From a bacterium (GTDB taxonomy: Bacteria > Bacillota > Clostridia > Christensenellales > Aristaeellaceae): a stretch of DNA of 64,000 nucleotides. Location of the stretch: positions 32,122-96,121 of the forward strand of contig JAQXJZ010000001.1 of assembly GCA_029009515.1 (NCBI GenBank), given 5' to 3'. Shown piece after piece: positions 11,201 to 20,020 of this stretch (its first letter is position 1; every line of letters starts with the position of its first letter). The notes under the pieces were generated by a model. The model ran no database searches and was not told the DNA's origin. It saw only the letters and a program-made list of their open reading frames with translations. The position numbers and the translations under genes are program-made.

Positions 11201-11780
11201 AGATGAATGGTGTCAGGTGAGGTACAACGGTTGGACAGGCTATGTGATGACGTCCTACCTGAGCTGGCAGAAGCCCGAAACTCCGCCCCGGCCTGCAGAG
11301 CCTGAAAGCACTGCAGCATGGGTTGTTACGTCGTCCGGTTCTCTCAACCTGCGTGAAGGTCCTTCGGCTATGACGCCCGTGCTTGCGCTCATTCCAAGAC
11401 TTGCACAGGTTGAGATCATCGACAAGGGCAACGAGTGGAGTTTTATCCGTTATCAGAGCCAGTTTGGCTATGTGATGACGCGCTATCTCTCTGAGGAATA
11501 TCCCGCCGCGGACACGGAGATGCCCGGAACCGTCATTGCCAATGGCAGCATGAAGCTGGACGTCACCTTAACGCTGCCGCCCTATGCGCTGTATGCCGTC
11601 AATGAGACTGGCTATCCCGTTGATCTGTACCGGATGTGTGAGGAAAGCGGTACTCCTGTTGCCACCATCGAGCCTTGGGACGAAGTGGAAATCGTCCTGA
11701 TCGGCGAAGTGTGGAGTTGTGTTGCATACGAAGGAAGACAGGGATATTGTCAAACCAGATTGCTGAGTGTGATAGAATGA
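8253..11780 (+). CDS. SpoIID/LytB-domain protein with about 8 tandem bacterial SH3 domains
   Basis: Signal peptide; YGVLPYEMGNSSSLEALKAQAVAARTYTV, SNGGQTETA, GHGMGMSQRGAMYMA; repeated NLR.EP...G..V.V...G.EW..V.Y.G..GYV.T.YL units; AAGGAGG before ATG. Confidence 0.92.
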   Translation: MKVFAATEKRAQRFIAFFVSVFLILAFIPAYASSVNGVQVVSASLSSETKTMNGMVRIYLSSLGNPSTLNLTVRGNYSVNGQFLSSGTALTVGFDSFSGSITLGYSGQTRNMGRSFSIRRHSASGANGILIAQARESQNPYPGDLSFEVVATTTGYKLYTIAHVYIEDYLYGVLPYEMGNSSSLEALKAQAVAARTYTVRMMSRRASGMYDVVDTTSDQVYRGTPSGNANCVSAVDATRGIVLMYGSEYITTYYSASNGGQTETARGGTSYAYMKVKDDPFDYANPNSTVKSKTIYADLTNPSNPAQLVSLLKTKAASKLNQMGYSASSSNTRLLTLKSITPHTPMYASPSRLYTKLDFSMTVATPAVSGVNLTVTCDIFDELESILSMGIQSSDNELWSVATGTNSFQLQARRYGHGMGMSQRGAMYMAKLGYTYDQILGFYFDGCRRVRHSFVQTVLDSSSNETSTVQPPADLDESSSYACRGIVTLPNASSVLGIRSSRSSSAALVGTAANGAMVEVLYNDGNWCQIRFGETCGYVPAGSLIISGSAPQTQMPVSSILGFATVTAGDYVNLRSSGSMNGRVLGTAPAGAVLTVFGREGAWARVQYNALSAYVSTQYISAVSASYPSGGVSSGNASAIIRTEDGVSSVNLRESPSMGAWVLTQMPSGASVTVLSDDGSWSKVIYQGYTGYVVSSFVYGTEEEPVPPVMDDLPSAPPVSAQAAIVATEFGALNMRSEPRAGSLILTTIPKGVQVQVTSRGNEWSAVYYNGLNGYVVSSYLAFEQQNHHPETTPSVDAATVVTPSGWLNLRSEPRSGSPILTTIAPYEQVKVLSYGAEWCRVTYHSITGYVMTRFLSFEDEEEPEPEQTVQATVTTSSGALNLRLEPSALSAVIGLIPQYETVTVHQRGSSWCYVTYDGISGYVMTDFLTFGPFSVPDADDSVDSAYVNTSSGALNLREYPGSAYRVLTAVPRGEEVSVLQYGDEWCQVRYNGWTGYVMTSYLSWQKPETPPRPAEPESTAAWVVTSSGSLNLREGPSAMTPVLALIPRLAQVEIIDKGNEWSFIRYQSQFGYVMTRYLSEEYPAADTEMPGTVIANGSMKLDVTLTLPPYALYAVNETGYPVDLYRMCEESGTPVATIEPWDEVEIVLIGEVWSCVAYEGRQGYCQTRLLSVIE

Positions 11781-12523
11781 TGGAACAGAATTTGTTGAAA
11801 GATGGGGAGCGGGTGGATGACCTGCAACGCAACGGCCTGAGAATCATCCAAAGCCCCTCCGCCTTCCGTTTTGGTATGGATGCAGTCCTTCTTGCGGATT
11901 TCACCCGTCTGCGCCCGCGTGACCGCGTTGCGGATTTCGGAACCGGCACAGGAATTCTTCCGCTTCTGCTAAGCCAGAAGGATGAAAGCTGTACCTTTGA
12001 GGCCATTGAACTGCAGCCGGATATGGCTGATATGGCCACCAGATCCGTACGGCTGAATGGTTTGGATGACCGTATTCATGTGCATGCCATGGATATGAGA
12101 CAGGCTTATGAATTGCTTGGCTATCAGAGCATGGATGCCGTGATCTGCAATCCGCCGTATGGGAAAAAAGGAGGCACGCTGGGGAGCGAAACTGCCTCCG
12201 TGCTTCTTGCACGGCATGAAACCGACTGCACCATCGACGACGTAGCCAAAGCTTGCGCTGCATTGCTGAAGAATCACGGCAGGCTGAGCATCGTGTTTCC
12301 GGCGCAGCGGCTGCTTGAATTGTGCGATGCGCTCAGAAATCACAGGCTTGAGCCAAAGCGAATCCGCATGGTATGTGCGCATGTGGACAAGCCGCCGTAT
12401 CTTGTGATGATTGAGGCTATGAAGAATACAAAGCCGCATCTGCTATGGATGCCTCCGCTGGTAGTCTATCACGCGGATGGAACGGAAACAGACGAAATCA
12501 AGCGCATTTATCACCAGATCTGA
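11777..12523 (+). CDS. tRNA1(Val) (adenine(37)-N6)-methyltransferase-like SAM MTase
   Basis: RNGLRIIQSPSAFRFGMDAVLLADF, DFGTGTGILPLLLS, AVICNPPY; ATGA overlap with previous CDS. Confidence 0.87.
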   Translation: MMEQNLLKDGERVDDLQRNGLRIIQSPSAFRFGMDAVLLADFTRLRPRDRVADFGTGTGILPLLLSQKDESCTFEAIELQPDMADMATRSVRLNGLDDRIHVHAMDMRQAYELLGYQSMDAVICNPPYGKKGGTLGSETASVLLARHETDCTIDDVAKACAALLKNHGRLSIVFPAQRLLELCDALRNHRLEPKRIRMVCAHVDKPPYLVMIEAMKNTKPHLLWMPPLVVYHADGTETDEIKRIYHQI

Positions 12524-13805
12524 ATTGGTTTCGCCTCCAGCGCATGAGCCAGAGAACTGACAGGAGGATGGAAAAAAGCTGAGCCGTGTAGTTTGCATAC
12601 ACAACACCATGAATTCGCATCAGTGGATTGGCGGTCCAGTGCCACGTCAGCAAAAGCATGAGCACAGAAGAGATACAGCTGATTCCCATAGATGCATTCT
12701 GGAGTCCGAGTGCAGACAGCACGTTTCCTGTCATGTGACCCGCAGCCATCAGCACGGTCAGCGGCGCGCACAGCCGGAACAGCTCCGTCAGCTCCGGCAG
12801 GCGGTAGATCCTGCTGGCTGCAAAAGGCGCTACAACGTGGATTGCCCCTGCGCACACCGCCGCAGTTGGAAGGCAGGCGGCGGCACAAAGCATAAGCAGC
12901 CTTTTCAGTTCGGATGGATGTTCCTCTGCTTTGGCGATTTTGGGGAGCGAAACCATGGAAAGCGCACTTGTGAAAACGCCCGGAAGCATCAGAATGGGCA
13001 TTACCATGCCGTTGAGCATGCCGAGCCTTGCCGTAGCCTCCGCCGCAGCCAGACCGCTTGTTTGCAGCCTTGAAGGAATCAGAATCGCTGTAAGAGAACG
13101 CAGAAGGGTTTGTATCAGCCTTGAAACGGTTGTTGGAAAGGCAAGCTTCACAATCTGGTTGCTTGCGTCTCTCAGTTCACCGTGATAAGAGCGCTTGGTA
13201 TGCAAAGAGGTCATGACCAGAACAAGCCCGATGATTTCCGCTATGAGCGTTGCTGCTGTTGGAACGGCGGCAAGCCATCCAGCAGTGAGCGAGTAAAGCT
13301 GGCGCAGCATCAGAAATGTGAGCGCAAATCTTACAATCTGCTCCATAAGTTCGCTCGCAGCAGGAAGCAGGCTCTGACCCGTTCCATAACAATAGCCATT
13401 CAAAACGGCCGAATAACCAAGAATCAGTACGCACGGTGCAGAAAACCATAAGGATGGCAAAACGCGCATATCTCCTGTCAAACCTGCAAAAACGGGAGAG
13501 AGAAGCCAGAGAAGGGGAATCAGAACCAGAGAAACGCTCCTGGCAATGCGAAGCCCTGCATACATGGGAACCAACCGTTCCTTGGTTGCGGCTTTTGCTG
13601 TCATTCGGCTGATCGCTGCCGGAAGACCGGACGTGAGCGGCGCTATGATAACCATGTGCACGCTTTGCGCCAGTTCCATTACGCCCATGACCTCTGCGCC
13701 GAGCAATCGCGAAAGCATTACGCGCATTGCAAGACCCAAAGCGCGCACAACTGCGTTCACACCAGTCAGAATCACGGTTTGTTTCTTTGCCCCCGAAAAC
13801 ATCAT
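12498..13805 (-). CDS. Polysaccharide flippase / SpoVB-like (MVF/MOP superfamily)
   Basis: Polytopic; TGVNAVVRALGLAMRVMLSRLLGAEVMGVMELAQSVHMVIIAPLTSGLPAAISRM. Confidence 0.8.
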   Translation of the reverse strand: MMFSGAKKQTVILTGVNAVVRALGLAMRVMLSRLLGAEVMGVMELAQSVHMVIIAPLTSGLPAAISRMTAKAATKERLVPMYAGLRIARSVSLVLIPLLWLLSPVFAGLTGDMRVLPSLWFSAPCVLILGYSAVLNGYCYGTGQSLLPAASELMEQIVRFALTFLMLRQLYSLTAGWLAAVPTAATLIAEIIGLVLVMTSLHTKRSYHGELRDASNQIVKLAFPTTVSRLIQTLLRSLTAILIPSRLQTSGLAAAEATARLGMLNGMVMPILMLPGVFTSALSMVSLPKIAKAEEHPSELKRLLMLCAAACLPTAAVCAGAIHVVAPFAASRIYRLPELTELFRLCAPLTVLMAAGHMTGNVLSALGLQNASMGISCISSVLMLLLTWHWTANPLMRIHGVVYANYTAQLFSILLSVLWLMRWRRNQFRSGDKCA

Positions 13806-13910
13806 CGCTTCGCCTCCGTAGCAAAGCGTATGAGAGAAAAAAGGAAAAATACATACGAATGCAGAATGATATGCATCATCTGCCGTACATCAGAAAGCGA
13901 GGCGTTTGCC

Positions 13911-14375
13911 ATGGCTCAGTGGGATAAGTGGGATATCCGGTTTATGAAAATGGCGTATGTGATCTCCGAGTGGACAAGCTGCAATGTCGAAGGACGAAGC
14001 ATCGGCTGCGTCATCGTCAAGGATAAGCGGATCATGACCACCGGCTACAACGGCGCTCCCGCCGGTCTGCGCACCTGCCGCGAGCGCGGCGAGTGCATGC
14101 GCAGAAAGCTCAACATTGAATCCGGCACGCGCGCCGAGGTGTGCTATGCCATTCATGCTGAGCAGAATGCCATCCTGCAGGCGGCCAAACTTGGCATTTC
14201 CATCGACGGCGCCACGTTGTACTGCACCCATCAGCCCTGTTCCGTCTGCGCAAAGATGATCGTCAATGTCGGCATCAAGCGCGTTGTGTATCAGCAGGGT
14301 TACCCTGATAAATTCTCACTGGAGATTTTTGAGGAAGCCGGAGTGAAGCTGGAGCAGTTTGATCTGGAAGTATAA
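13911..14375 (+). CDS. dCMP/cytidine deaminase family (ComEB-like)
   Basis: GCVIVKDKRIMTTGYNGAPAGLRTC, HAEQNAILQAA, HQPCSVCAKMIVN zinc motifs. Confidence 0.93.
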   Translation: MAQWDKWDIRFMKMAYVISEWTSCNVEGRSIGCVIVKDKRIMTTGYNGAPAGLRTCRERGECMRRKLNIESGTRAEVCYAIHAEQNAILQAAKLGISIDGATLYCTHQPCSVCAKMIVNVGIKRVVYQQGYPDKFSLEIFEEAGVKLEQFDLEV

Positions 14376-14381
14376 AAAAGG

Positions 14382-14408
14382 CCGGTCTGGCGAATGAAGC
14401 CAGACCGG
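14382..14408. terminator. Bidirectional terminator CCGGTCTGGC-N7-GCCAGACCGG
   Basis: 10 bp perfect stem flanked by A and T tracts between convergent genes. Confidence 0.85.
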
Positions 14409-14414
14409 TTTTGA

Positions 14415-15161
14415 TTACTCTGTTTTCTGCTTTTCCGGTGCAATGCAGGCGCTGCGCAGACGGTTGATGGTGCGTTCCAGCGCATTGCGGCTGTTTCCCC
14501 AGGGCTTGTCGTGGTTGCGGTAGTCAAACTTGAGCGTGAACCACTCCAGATCCTTTTCGTCCTGAGAAAGATTCTCTTTCACGAGTGAAAGCAGACTTTG
14601 GGCAAACAGCTGCTGATTGGCAGCATTCAGATGCTTCTGCGCATGCCTGAGGAGCTCGGCAGCATGGGGCAGACACACGCCCTTGGAGCTTTCCCACCTT
14701 TTCCTGAAGGCGGTATCCGTCTTCCACAGATGCAGGAAGGTGTACAGGTAGCGCTGCATGTGGCTGTTGATATCCTCGCAGATGACGCAGGTGGAACTGA
14801 GTTTTTCAAAGGCTTCGGTCAAAGCCTCCAGCCCTTCGCCCTTGGCTCCAAAGAGTCCCCTGCGCTTGCCGTCGGGAATCAGCTTATCCATGGCGTCCAG
14901 TTTTTTGAGCAGTTCCTTGCTGTGCGAATCGGTCAGCAGCGCATGCCCAAGGCGGTTCTGCATCATGAAAAGCTGCTGATGGTGTTTATCGCAGATGCCG
15001 GTTTCGTTCACCCGGATGCGCGTGTCGGGCTCCATCACGCTGCCGCCAAGGCTGCGGTCGATTTCCGTTTCTTCACACTTCTGGTACAGTGCGCAAAGAG
15101 GACAGCAGCTGTCAAGCTCCATGGCTTCCCATACAGGAATTGTATCGAGATGATATTGCAT
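14415..15161 (-). CDS. Cys/His-rich protein, DUF6062-like
   Basis: CCPLCALYQKCEE, ICDKHHQQL, CVICEDINSHMQRY, CLPHA; family name from memory. Confidence 0.65.
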   Translation of the reverse strand: MQYHLDTIPVWEAMELDSCCPLCALYQKCEETEIDRSLGGSVMEPDTRIRVNETGICDKHHQQLFMMQNRLGHALLTDSHSKELLKKLDAMDKLIPDGKRRGLFGAKGEGLEALTEAFEKLSSTCVICEDINSHMQRYLYTFLHLWKTDTAFRKRWESSKGVCLPHAAELLRHAQKHLNAANQQLFAQSLLSLVKENLSQDEKDLEWFTLKFDYRNHDKPWGNSRNALERTINRLRSACIAPEKQKTE

Positions 15162-15285
15162 ATTCAGCCTCCATCAAGTATAATGACAGTAATCATATCG
15201 TAGCAGATTGCCGCCCAAAGCGCAACCTCTCATAGTGAGAATCTTTCTGTCATAAACTCCTGCAAAAGCTTTCGGGAGGAGCCAG

Positions 15286-16116
15286 ATGGAAAGAAGAACA
15301 CGTGTATATCCGGCCAGAAAACCCTTCAGCCGCTGGATCAGTCTTTTTTTGTTGCTTCTATCTGCTGTATTGATGGTTTCAGGCGTTGTTTTGCCGCGGA
15401 CGCAAGATGACCTTTCCATCCTTCGCATTCCGCAGGCAACCACGCCGCCTGTGGATACACCGTTTGATGATGCTCCGGCCAGCAGAGAAATCACCCTTCC
15501 TTCGTCCCAGTGGTATGCGCTGCAGCTTGGCGCGTTTGAGGATGCGGAGGCGGCCCGGAAATGCGCTGATCAATTTACTGCGCGCGGGGCAGGCGGATAC
15601 ATCTGGCAGGATGCACGCTATCGCGTTTTGGCTGCTGTATATCCTTTGAAAGAGGATGCGCAGCAGGTGAGGCAGCAATTGGATTCCCAGCATGGGGTTG
15701 ACAGCTATCTCTATTCCGTGGATCTTCCTGCGCTGAAACTTCGCCTGAACGGCATGCAGGGACAGCTGGATATCCTTGAAGCGGCCTTTGTTCACGCTTC
15801 TGATCTGGTCGTTCAATTGCAGCGTCTGAGCGTGCTGATGGATCGCCAGGAACGATCCGTCGATGAGGTTTTGACGGAAACTGCGCAGATCGGGCAGCTG
15901 CTTCAGACGGTCTCACAACGGCTGAAGCAGCGATTCACCGTTCCGCGTCCTGCGTGTGTGGAAGGCTTGATTGCCAGCTTTGACAGCTTTTTGTCCTTTG
16001 CGTTGGACATGGACAGCAGCACAAGTTTGGTGAAGCTGGGAAGCGCTTTGAAGCGCCAGACGCTGTCATCATTGCATGCGCTGAAACAGATTTACGATAC
16101 TTTAGGCAATACATAG
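15286..16116 (+). CDS. Membrane-anchored SPOR-domain protein
   Basis: N-terminal TM then WYALQLGAFEDAEAARKCADQFTARG...YRVLAAVYPLKEDAQQVRQQL. Confidence 0.8.
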   Translation: MERRTRVYPARKPFSRWISLFLLLLSAVLMVSGVVLPRTQDDLSILRIPQATTPPVDTPFDDAPASREITLPSSQWYALQLGAFEDAEAARKCADQFTARGAGGYIWQDARYRVLAAVYPLKEDAQQVRQQLDSQHGVDSYLYSVDLPALKLRLNGMQGQLDILEAAFVHASDLVVQLQRLSVLMDRQERSVDEVLTETAQIGQLLQTVSQRLKQRFTVPRPACVEGLIASFDSFLSFALDMDSSTSLVKLGSALKRQTLSSLHALKQIYDTLGNT

Positions 16117-16128
16117 GAGGTTGTTGCA

Positions 16129-16488
16129 ATGACAATCCGGGAGCTGGTTACTCTGTTGGATGCACGTGTACTCTTGGGTGAGGAGAAGCTGGATCAGGAG
16201 GTCAGTTCTGGCTTTGCCAGCGACCTGATGAGCGACGTGCTGGCTTTTGTGAACGACAAAACGGTGCTGATTACCGGTCTTACCAATGTGCATGTCATGC
16301 GCACCTGCGAAATGCTCGACATCCACTGCATTGTTTTTGCCAGGGGCAAGGTTCCTTCCGAGGAAGTGCTGGAAGAAGCCGAAGAACTGGGCATTGTGGT
16401 AATGACCACCAAACATACCTGCTACAACACCTGCGGCCTGATGTATCAGGCTGGAATTCGCGGTACTGATCGCCGCACCGGCGCCTGA
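16129..16488 (+). CDS. DRTGG-domain protein (hydrogenase-locus type)
   Basis: MTIRELVTLLDARVLLGEEKLDQEVSSGFASDLMSDVLAF...LTNVHVMRTCEMLDIHCIVFARGK; paralogue at 18279. Confidence 0.8.
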   Translation: MTIRELVTLLDARVLLGEEKLDQEVSSGFASDLMSDVLAFVNDKTVLITGLTNVHVMRTCEMLDIHCIVFARGKVPSEEVLEEAEELGIVVMTTKHTCYNTCGLMYQAGIRGTDRRTGA

Positions 16489-16505
16489 GCGCAGAAAGAG
16501 GACAA

Positions 16506-16937
16506 ATGATGCAAGGAAGTATCTTGAGCCATTCTTATGATGTGAATGCCGGCGAATTCCAGACGGCGGGCGACGCCTCTGCCAGCATCAAGCGCAAACT
16601 GAAGCAGATTGGTGTGAACAGCACGGTTCTGCGCAGAATTGCCGTTGCCAGCTACGAGGCTGAACTCAACCTGATCATTCACAGCCACGGCGGAAAGCTG
16701 ACGCTGGATATGACGCCTGAAGCCATTATCCTGACCTCTTCCGATGTTGGTCCCGGTATTGCTGATATCAGCAAGGCCATGCAGGAGGGTTATTCTACCG
16801 CGAGCGAAGAGGCCCGCGATCTGGGTTTTGGCGCTGGTATGGGTCTGCCCAACATGAAGCGCAATGCGGACACCTTCGGCATTGAAAGCGAACTGGGCAA
16901 GGGCACGACCATCCAGATGGGATTTAGCCTGAAGTGA
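16506..16937 (+). CDS. HATPase_c / anti-sigma (RsbW)-like ATP-binding protein
   Basis: RRIAVASYEAELNLIIHSHGG, SSDVGPGIADISKAMQEGYS, GFGAGMGLPNMKRNADTFGIESELGKGTTI. Confidence 0.85.
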   Translation: MMQGSILSHSYDVNAGEFQTAGDASASIKRKLKQIGVNSTVLRRIAVASYEAELNLIIHSHGGKLTLDMTPEAIILTSSDVGPGIADISKAMQEGYSTASEEARDLGFGAGMGLPNMKRNADTFGIESELGKGTTIQMGFSLK

Positions 16938-16962
16938 CGCTCCGTAGCGTTGGAGGTTTTTG

Positions 16963-18267
16963 ATGAATACCAAACGTTTTCACTCGGTACGCCTTGACAA
17001 GGAAAAGTGTAAGGCGTGTACAAACTGTCTGAGACGCTGCCCTACAGAAGCCATCCGTGTGCGCGGCGGAAGAGCGCACATTATTGATGAGCGCTGCATT
17101 GACTGCGGCGAATGCATCCGCGTATGCGAATATCATGCCAAGTATGCGCAGACGGATCCGCTGGCCTGCATCAACCGCTTCAAGTACAAGATTGCACTGC
17201 CTGCGCCGGCCCTGTACGGCCAGTTCAAGCATCTTGTTGGCGCGTCGCAGGTACTGGAAGGGCTGCTCAAAATCGGCTTTGACGAAGTGTTTGAAGTCGC
17301 GGAGGGGGCAGATATCGTCACGCGCGCCATCCGCGAGCGCATGCGCAATATTGATCGCAGCAAATATCCTATCATTTCGTCGGCCTGTCCTGCCATTGTG
17401 CGTCTGATTCGTGTGCGTTTCCCGGATCTGATCCCGCACATCATCGACGTGCGTCAGCCCATGGAAGTGGCTGCCATGGTTGCCAAGCAGGAATTCTGCA
17501 AGCGCAACGATGTACCGCCGGAAGAGGTTGGCTGTTTTTTCATCACGCCCTGCGCGGCCAAAATGACCGCCATCCGCAATCCCATCGGTCATGAGACTTC
17601 CGCTGTTGATGGCGCTATTTCCATGATGGAGATTTACGGTCTGCTCAGCAGCCAGATGAAGACCATTCCGCTGGATACCAACATCTCGCGTGCCACTGCC
17701 TATGGCGTTGGCTGGGCCAACAGCGGCGGTGAAGCGGCTGCCGTGTGCCCGGAGCACAGCATGAGCGTAGACGGCATTGAAAACGTCATACGCGTGCTGG
17801 AGGAAATTGAAAACGATAAGCTGCCGGATTTGGTTTTCTTTGAAGGATCGGCCTGTACCGGCGGATGTGTTGGCGGGCCGCTGACCTTTGAAAACAACTA
17901 TATCGCCCGTGGAGCCATCCGCACGCTGATGCATGGCTGTGACATTACCCATCCTGATGAAAAGGTGAAGGTTTCCACCCTGAACAAGTACAATCTCCTG
18001 AGCGACAAGCACATCACAGCCAACAGCGCCATGAAGCTGGACGATGATATTGTGGAAGCCATGCGCAAAATTGAGCAGATGGAGGAGATTGTCAAACGTC
18101 TGCCCGGTTTTGACTGCGGCAGCTGCGGAAGTCCCACCTGCCGTACGTTTGCAGAAGATATCGTGCGCGGCTATGCCACAGAGCTGGATTGCATCCATAT
18201 CCTGAAGGACCATTTAAAGGTCATGGCACAGCAGATGGTTGAACTGGCCAAAACCACCAGAGAGTGA
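16963..18267 (+). CDS. Sensory-type [FeFe]-hydrogenase-like protein (2x[4Fe-4S], H-cluster domain, C-terminal Fe-S domain)
   Basis: CKACTNCLRRCP, CIDCGECIRVCEY; H-cluster segments SSACPAIVRL, ITPCAAKMTAI, EGSACTGGCVGGPL; C-terminal CGSCGSPTCRTFAEDIVRG. Confidence 0.9.
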   Translation: MNTKRFHSVRLDKEKCKACTNCLRRCPTEAIRVRGGRAHIIDERCIDCGECIRVCEYHAKYAQTDPLACINRFKYKIALPAPALYGQFKHLVGASQVLEGLLKIGFDEVFEVAEGADIVTRAIRERMRNIDRSKYPIISSACPAIVRLIRVRFPDLIPHIIDVRQPMEVAAMVAKQEFCKRNDVPPEEVGCFFITPCAAKMTAIRNPIGHETSAVDGAISMMEIYGLLSSQMKTIPLDTNISRATAYGVGWANSGGEAAAVCPEHSMSVDGIENVIRVLEEIENDKLPDLVFFEGSACTGGCVGGPLTFENNYIARGAIRTLMHGCDITHPDEKVKVSTLNKYNLLSDKHITANSAMKLDDDIVEAMRKIEQMEEIVKRLPGFDCGSCGSPTCRTFAEDIVRGYATELDCIHILKDHLKVMAQQMVELAKTTRE

Positions 18268-18278
18268 GGAAATGGAAA

Positions 18279-18626
18279 ATGACTGTACGCGAATTGATGA
18301 CCACCATTGGTGCTACCTGCGTGAACCCCGAAGCCAATCTGGACGCCGAAATCACCTGCGGCTACTCCTGCGATCTGCTCAGCTGGGTGCTGGCGCACGG
18401 CAAGGCTGGCATGGCCTGGTGCACCGTTCAGACCCATGTCAATGTAATTGCTGTTTCCGTGCTGATGGAAATGGCCTGCGTTATTCTGGTCGAAGGCGTT
18501 GAGCCGGAAGAAGCCTCGCTTAAAAAGGCGATTGACGAAGAAATGCCTATTCTTTCCACCAGCAAAACCGCTTACGAGGTGTGCGTGCTGATGGGCCAGG
18601 CCGGCGTGCTGCCGCCCGCTGAATAA
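18279..18626 (+). CDS. DRTGG-domain protein, second copy
   Basis: MTVRELMTTIGATCVNPEANLDAEITCGYSCDLLSWVLAH...TVQTHVNVIAVSVLMEMACVILVEG. Confidence 0.8.
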   Translation: MTVRELMTTIGATCVNPEANLDAEITCGYSCDLLSWVLAHGKAGMAWCTVQTHVNVIAVSVLMEMACVILVEGVEPEEASLKKAIDEEMPILSTSKTAYEVCVLMGQAGVLPPAE

Positions 18627-18628
18627 CC

Positions 18629-19336
18629 ATGGGCGCTTTTTGTGATCTGCACATGCACAGCTGCCTTTCGCCCTGTGCGGATGATGAGATGACGCCGTGG
18701 AATATGGTTGGCATGTCAAAAATCAAGGGGCTGGATGTGATTGCCGTTACGGACCATAACGCCTGTCTGAATGCCGAAGATGCTATGGCAGCAGGCAGGG
18801 AATATGGGGTAGAGGTGATTCCGGGAATGGAAATCACCAGCCGCGAAGAAGTGCATATCCTGGGCTATTTCTACACGCTTGAGGATGCTCTGAAAGCAGG
18901 AGAAGAAGTATATGCGCATCTTCCTGCGATTGATAACAATCCGCTTCTCTTTGGCAATCAGATCATCATGCGTGACGGCGATACTCCCAGCGGAACGCTT
19001 GACAAACTGCTGATCAACGCAACGGATCTCAGCGTGGATGAGGTTTGCGAGCTTGTGCGAAGGCATCACGGCGTTCCTGTGCCAGCGCATATCAACCGCG
19101 GCAGCAATGGTATGATCGGCGCCCTCGGTTTGATGCCCTTTCTGCCGGAATATCCGGTGGTTGAGGTCTACAAAGGCGTTGATTGCCCCGCCTATGCCAT
19201 GAAAGGTCGTTTTTTGCTGCACTCGAGCGATGCGCATCACCTGGAAGACATTCAGGAACAGGTGTTTGAGCTGGATACGGAGCCTACAGCGCAAGCAGTT
19301 CTCAAGTTAATTGAAAAAATGAATCAGCCGATCTGA
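18629..19336 (+). CDS. PHP-domain phosphoesterase
   Basis: DLHMHSCLSPCADDEMTP, VTDHNACLNAEDAMAAG, VIPGMEITSREEVHILGYF, SSDAHHLEDI. Confidence 0.9.
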   Translation: MGAFCDLHMHSCLSPCADDEMTPWNMVGMSKIKGLDVIAVTDHNACLNAEDAMAAGREYGVEVIPGMEITSREEVHILGYFYTLEDALKAGEEVYAHLPAIDNNPLLFGNQIIMRDGDTPSGTLDKLLINATDLSVDEVCELVRRHHGVPVPAHINRGSNGMIGALGLMPFLPEYPVVEVYKGVDCPAYAMKGRFLLHSSDAHHLEDIQEQVFELDTEPTAQAVLKLIEKMNQPI

Positions 19337-19339
19337 AGC

Positions 19340-19380
19340 AAGCGCCAGATAACACAAAAGATGGTATCTGGCGCTTTTTG
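19340..19380 (+). terminator. Rho-independent terminator AAGCGCCAGAT...ATCTGGCGCTTTTTG
   Basis: 11 bp stem and T-tract. Confidence 0.85.
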
Positions 19381-19543
19381 TACATAACAGATAAATATTC
19401 GCGCGTTTCTGGCATATTAAATAAAAAATTCACAAATTCTATCAAAAAGCGTGCAATTCCAAACAAAGTATGATATAATATTCACGATGTGTACGTGTGT
19501 ACATTTCGGTTCGCAACATTAATGGAGGAGGTCTCAGGCTGCC

Positions 19544-20017
19544 ATGTCCAATCATAACGAAAAATATGAAAAGCTGGCGGAAGTCATTCAGGCTCACAAG
19601 GAGCAAAAGGGCGCGCTGATGCCTGTGCTTCAGGAAGCACAGAACATCTTCGGCTGCGTTTCCGAAGACGTTCAGAAGGTGATTGCGGAGGGCCTTGGTG
19701 TGACTCTCAGCGAAGTCTACGGCGTCGCTACTTTCTACTCTCAGTTCTCTCTGCAGCCCAAGGGCAAGTACGTTGCCGGCGTTTGCCTCGGTACCGCCTG
19801 CTACGTCAAGAACTCTCAGAAGGTGCTGGATAAGCTGTGCTCCGAGCTGGGCATTCAGCCTGGTCAGACTACTGCTGATGGTCTGTTCTCCGTTCAGGCT
19901 ACCCGCTGCCTGGGCGCCTGCGGTCTGGCTCCGGTCATGATGATCAACGACGATGTTTTCGGTCGTCTGACTGAAAATGAAGTTCCCGGCATCATTGCCA
20001 AGTACAAGGCTTCGTAA
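19544..20017 (+). CDS. NADH dehydrogenase 24 kDa-type subunit (NuoE-like) of electron-bifurcating hydrogenase (HydC-type)
   Basis: GVATFYSQFSLQPKGKYVAGVCLGTACYVKNSQ...ATRCLGACGLAPVMMINDDVFG; AGGAGG upstream. Confidence 0.94.
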   Translation: MSNHNEKYEKLAEVIQAHKEQKGALMPVLQEAQNIFGCVSEDVQKVIAEGLGVTLSEVYGVATFYSQFSLQPKGKYVAGVCLGTACYVKNSQKVLDKLCSELGIQPGQTTADGLFSVQATRCLGACGLAPVMMINDDVFGRLTENEVPGIIAKYKAS

Positions 20018-20020
20018 ACC

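Noticed and set aside
9700-11520. SH3b repeats considered as a DNA tandem-repeat or CRISPR-like array
   Set aside because: Protein-level repeats only; DNA units are diverged, about 200 bp, and in frame.
16924-18213. 429 aa minus-strand ORF
   Set aside because: Antisense to the sensory hydrogenase gene; no domain recognised.
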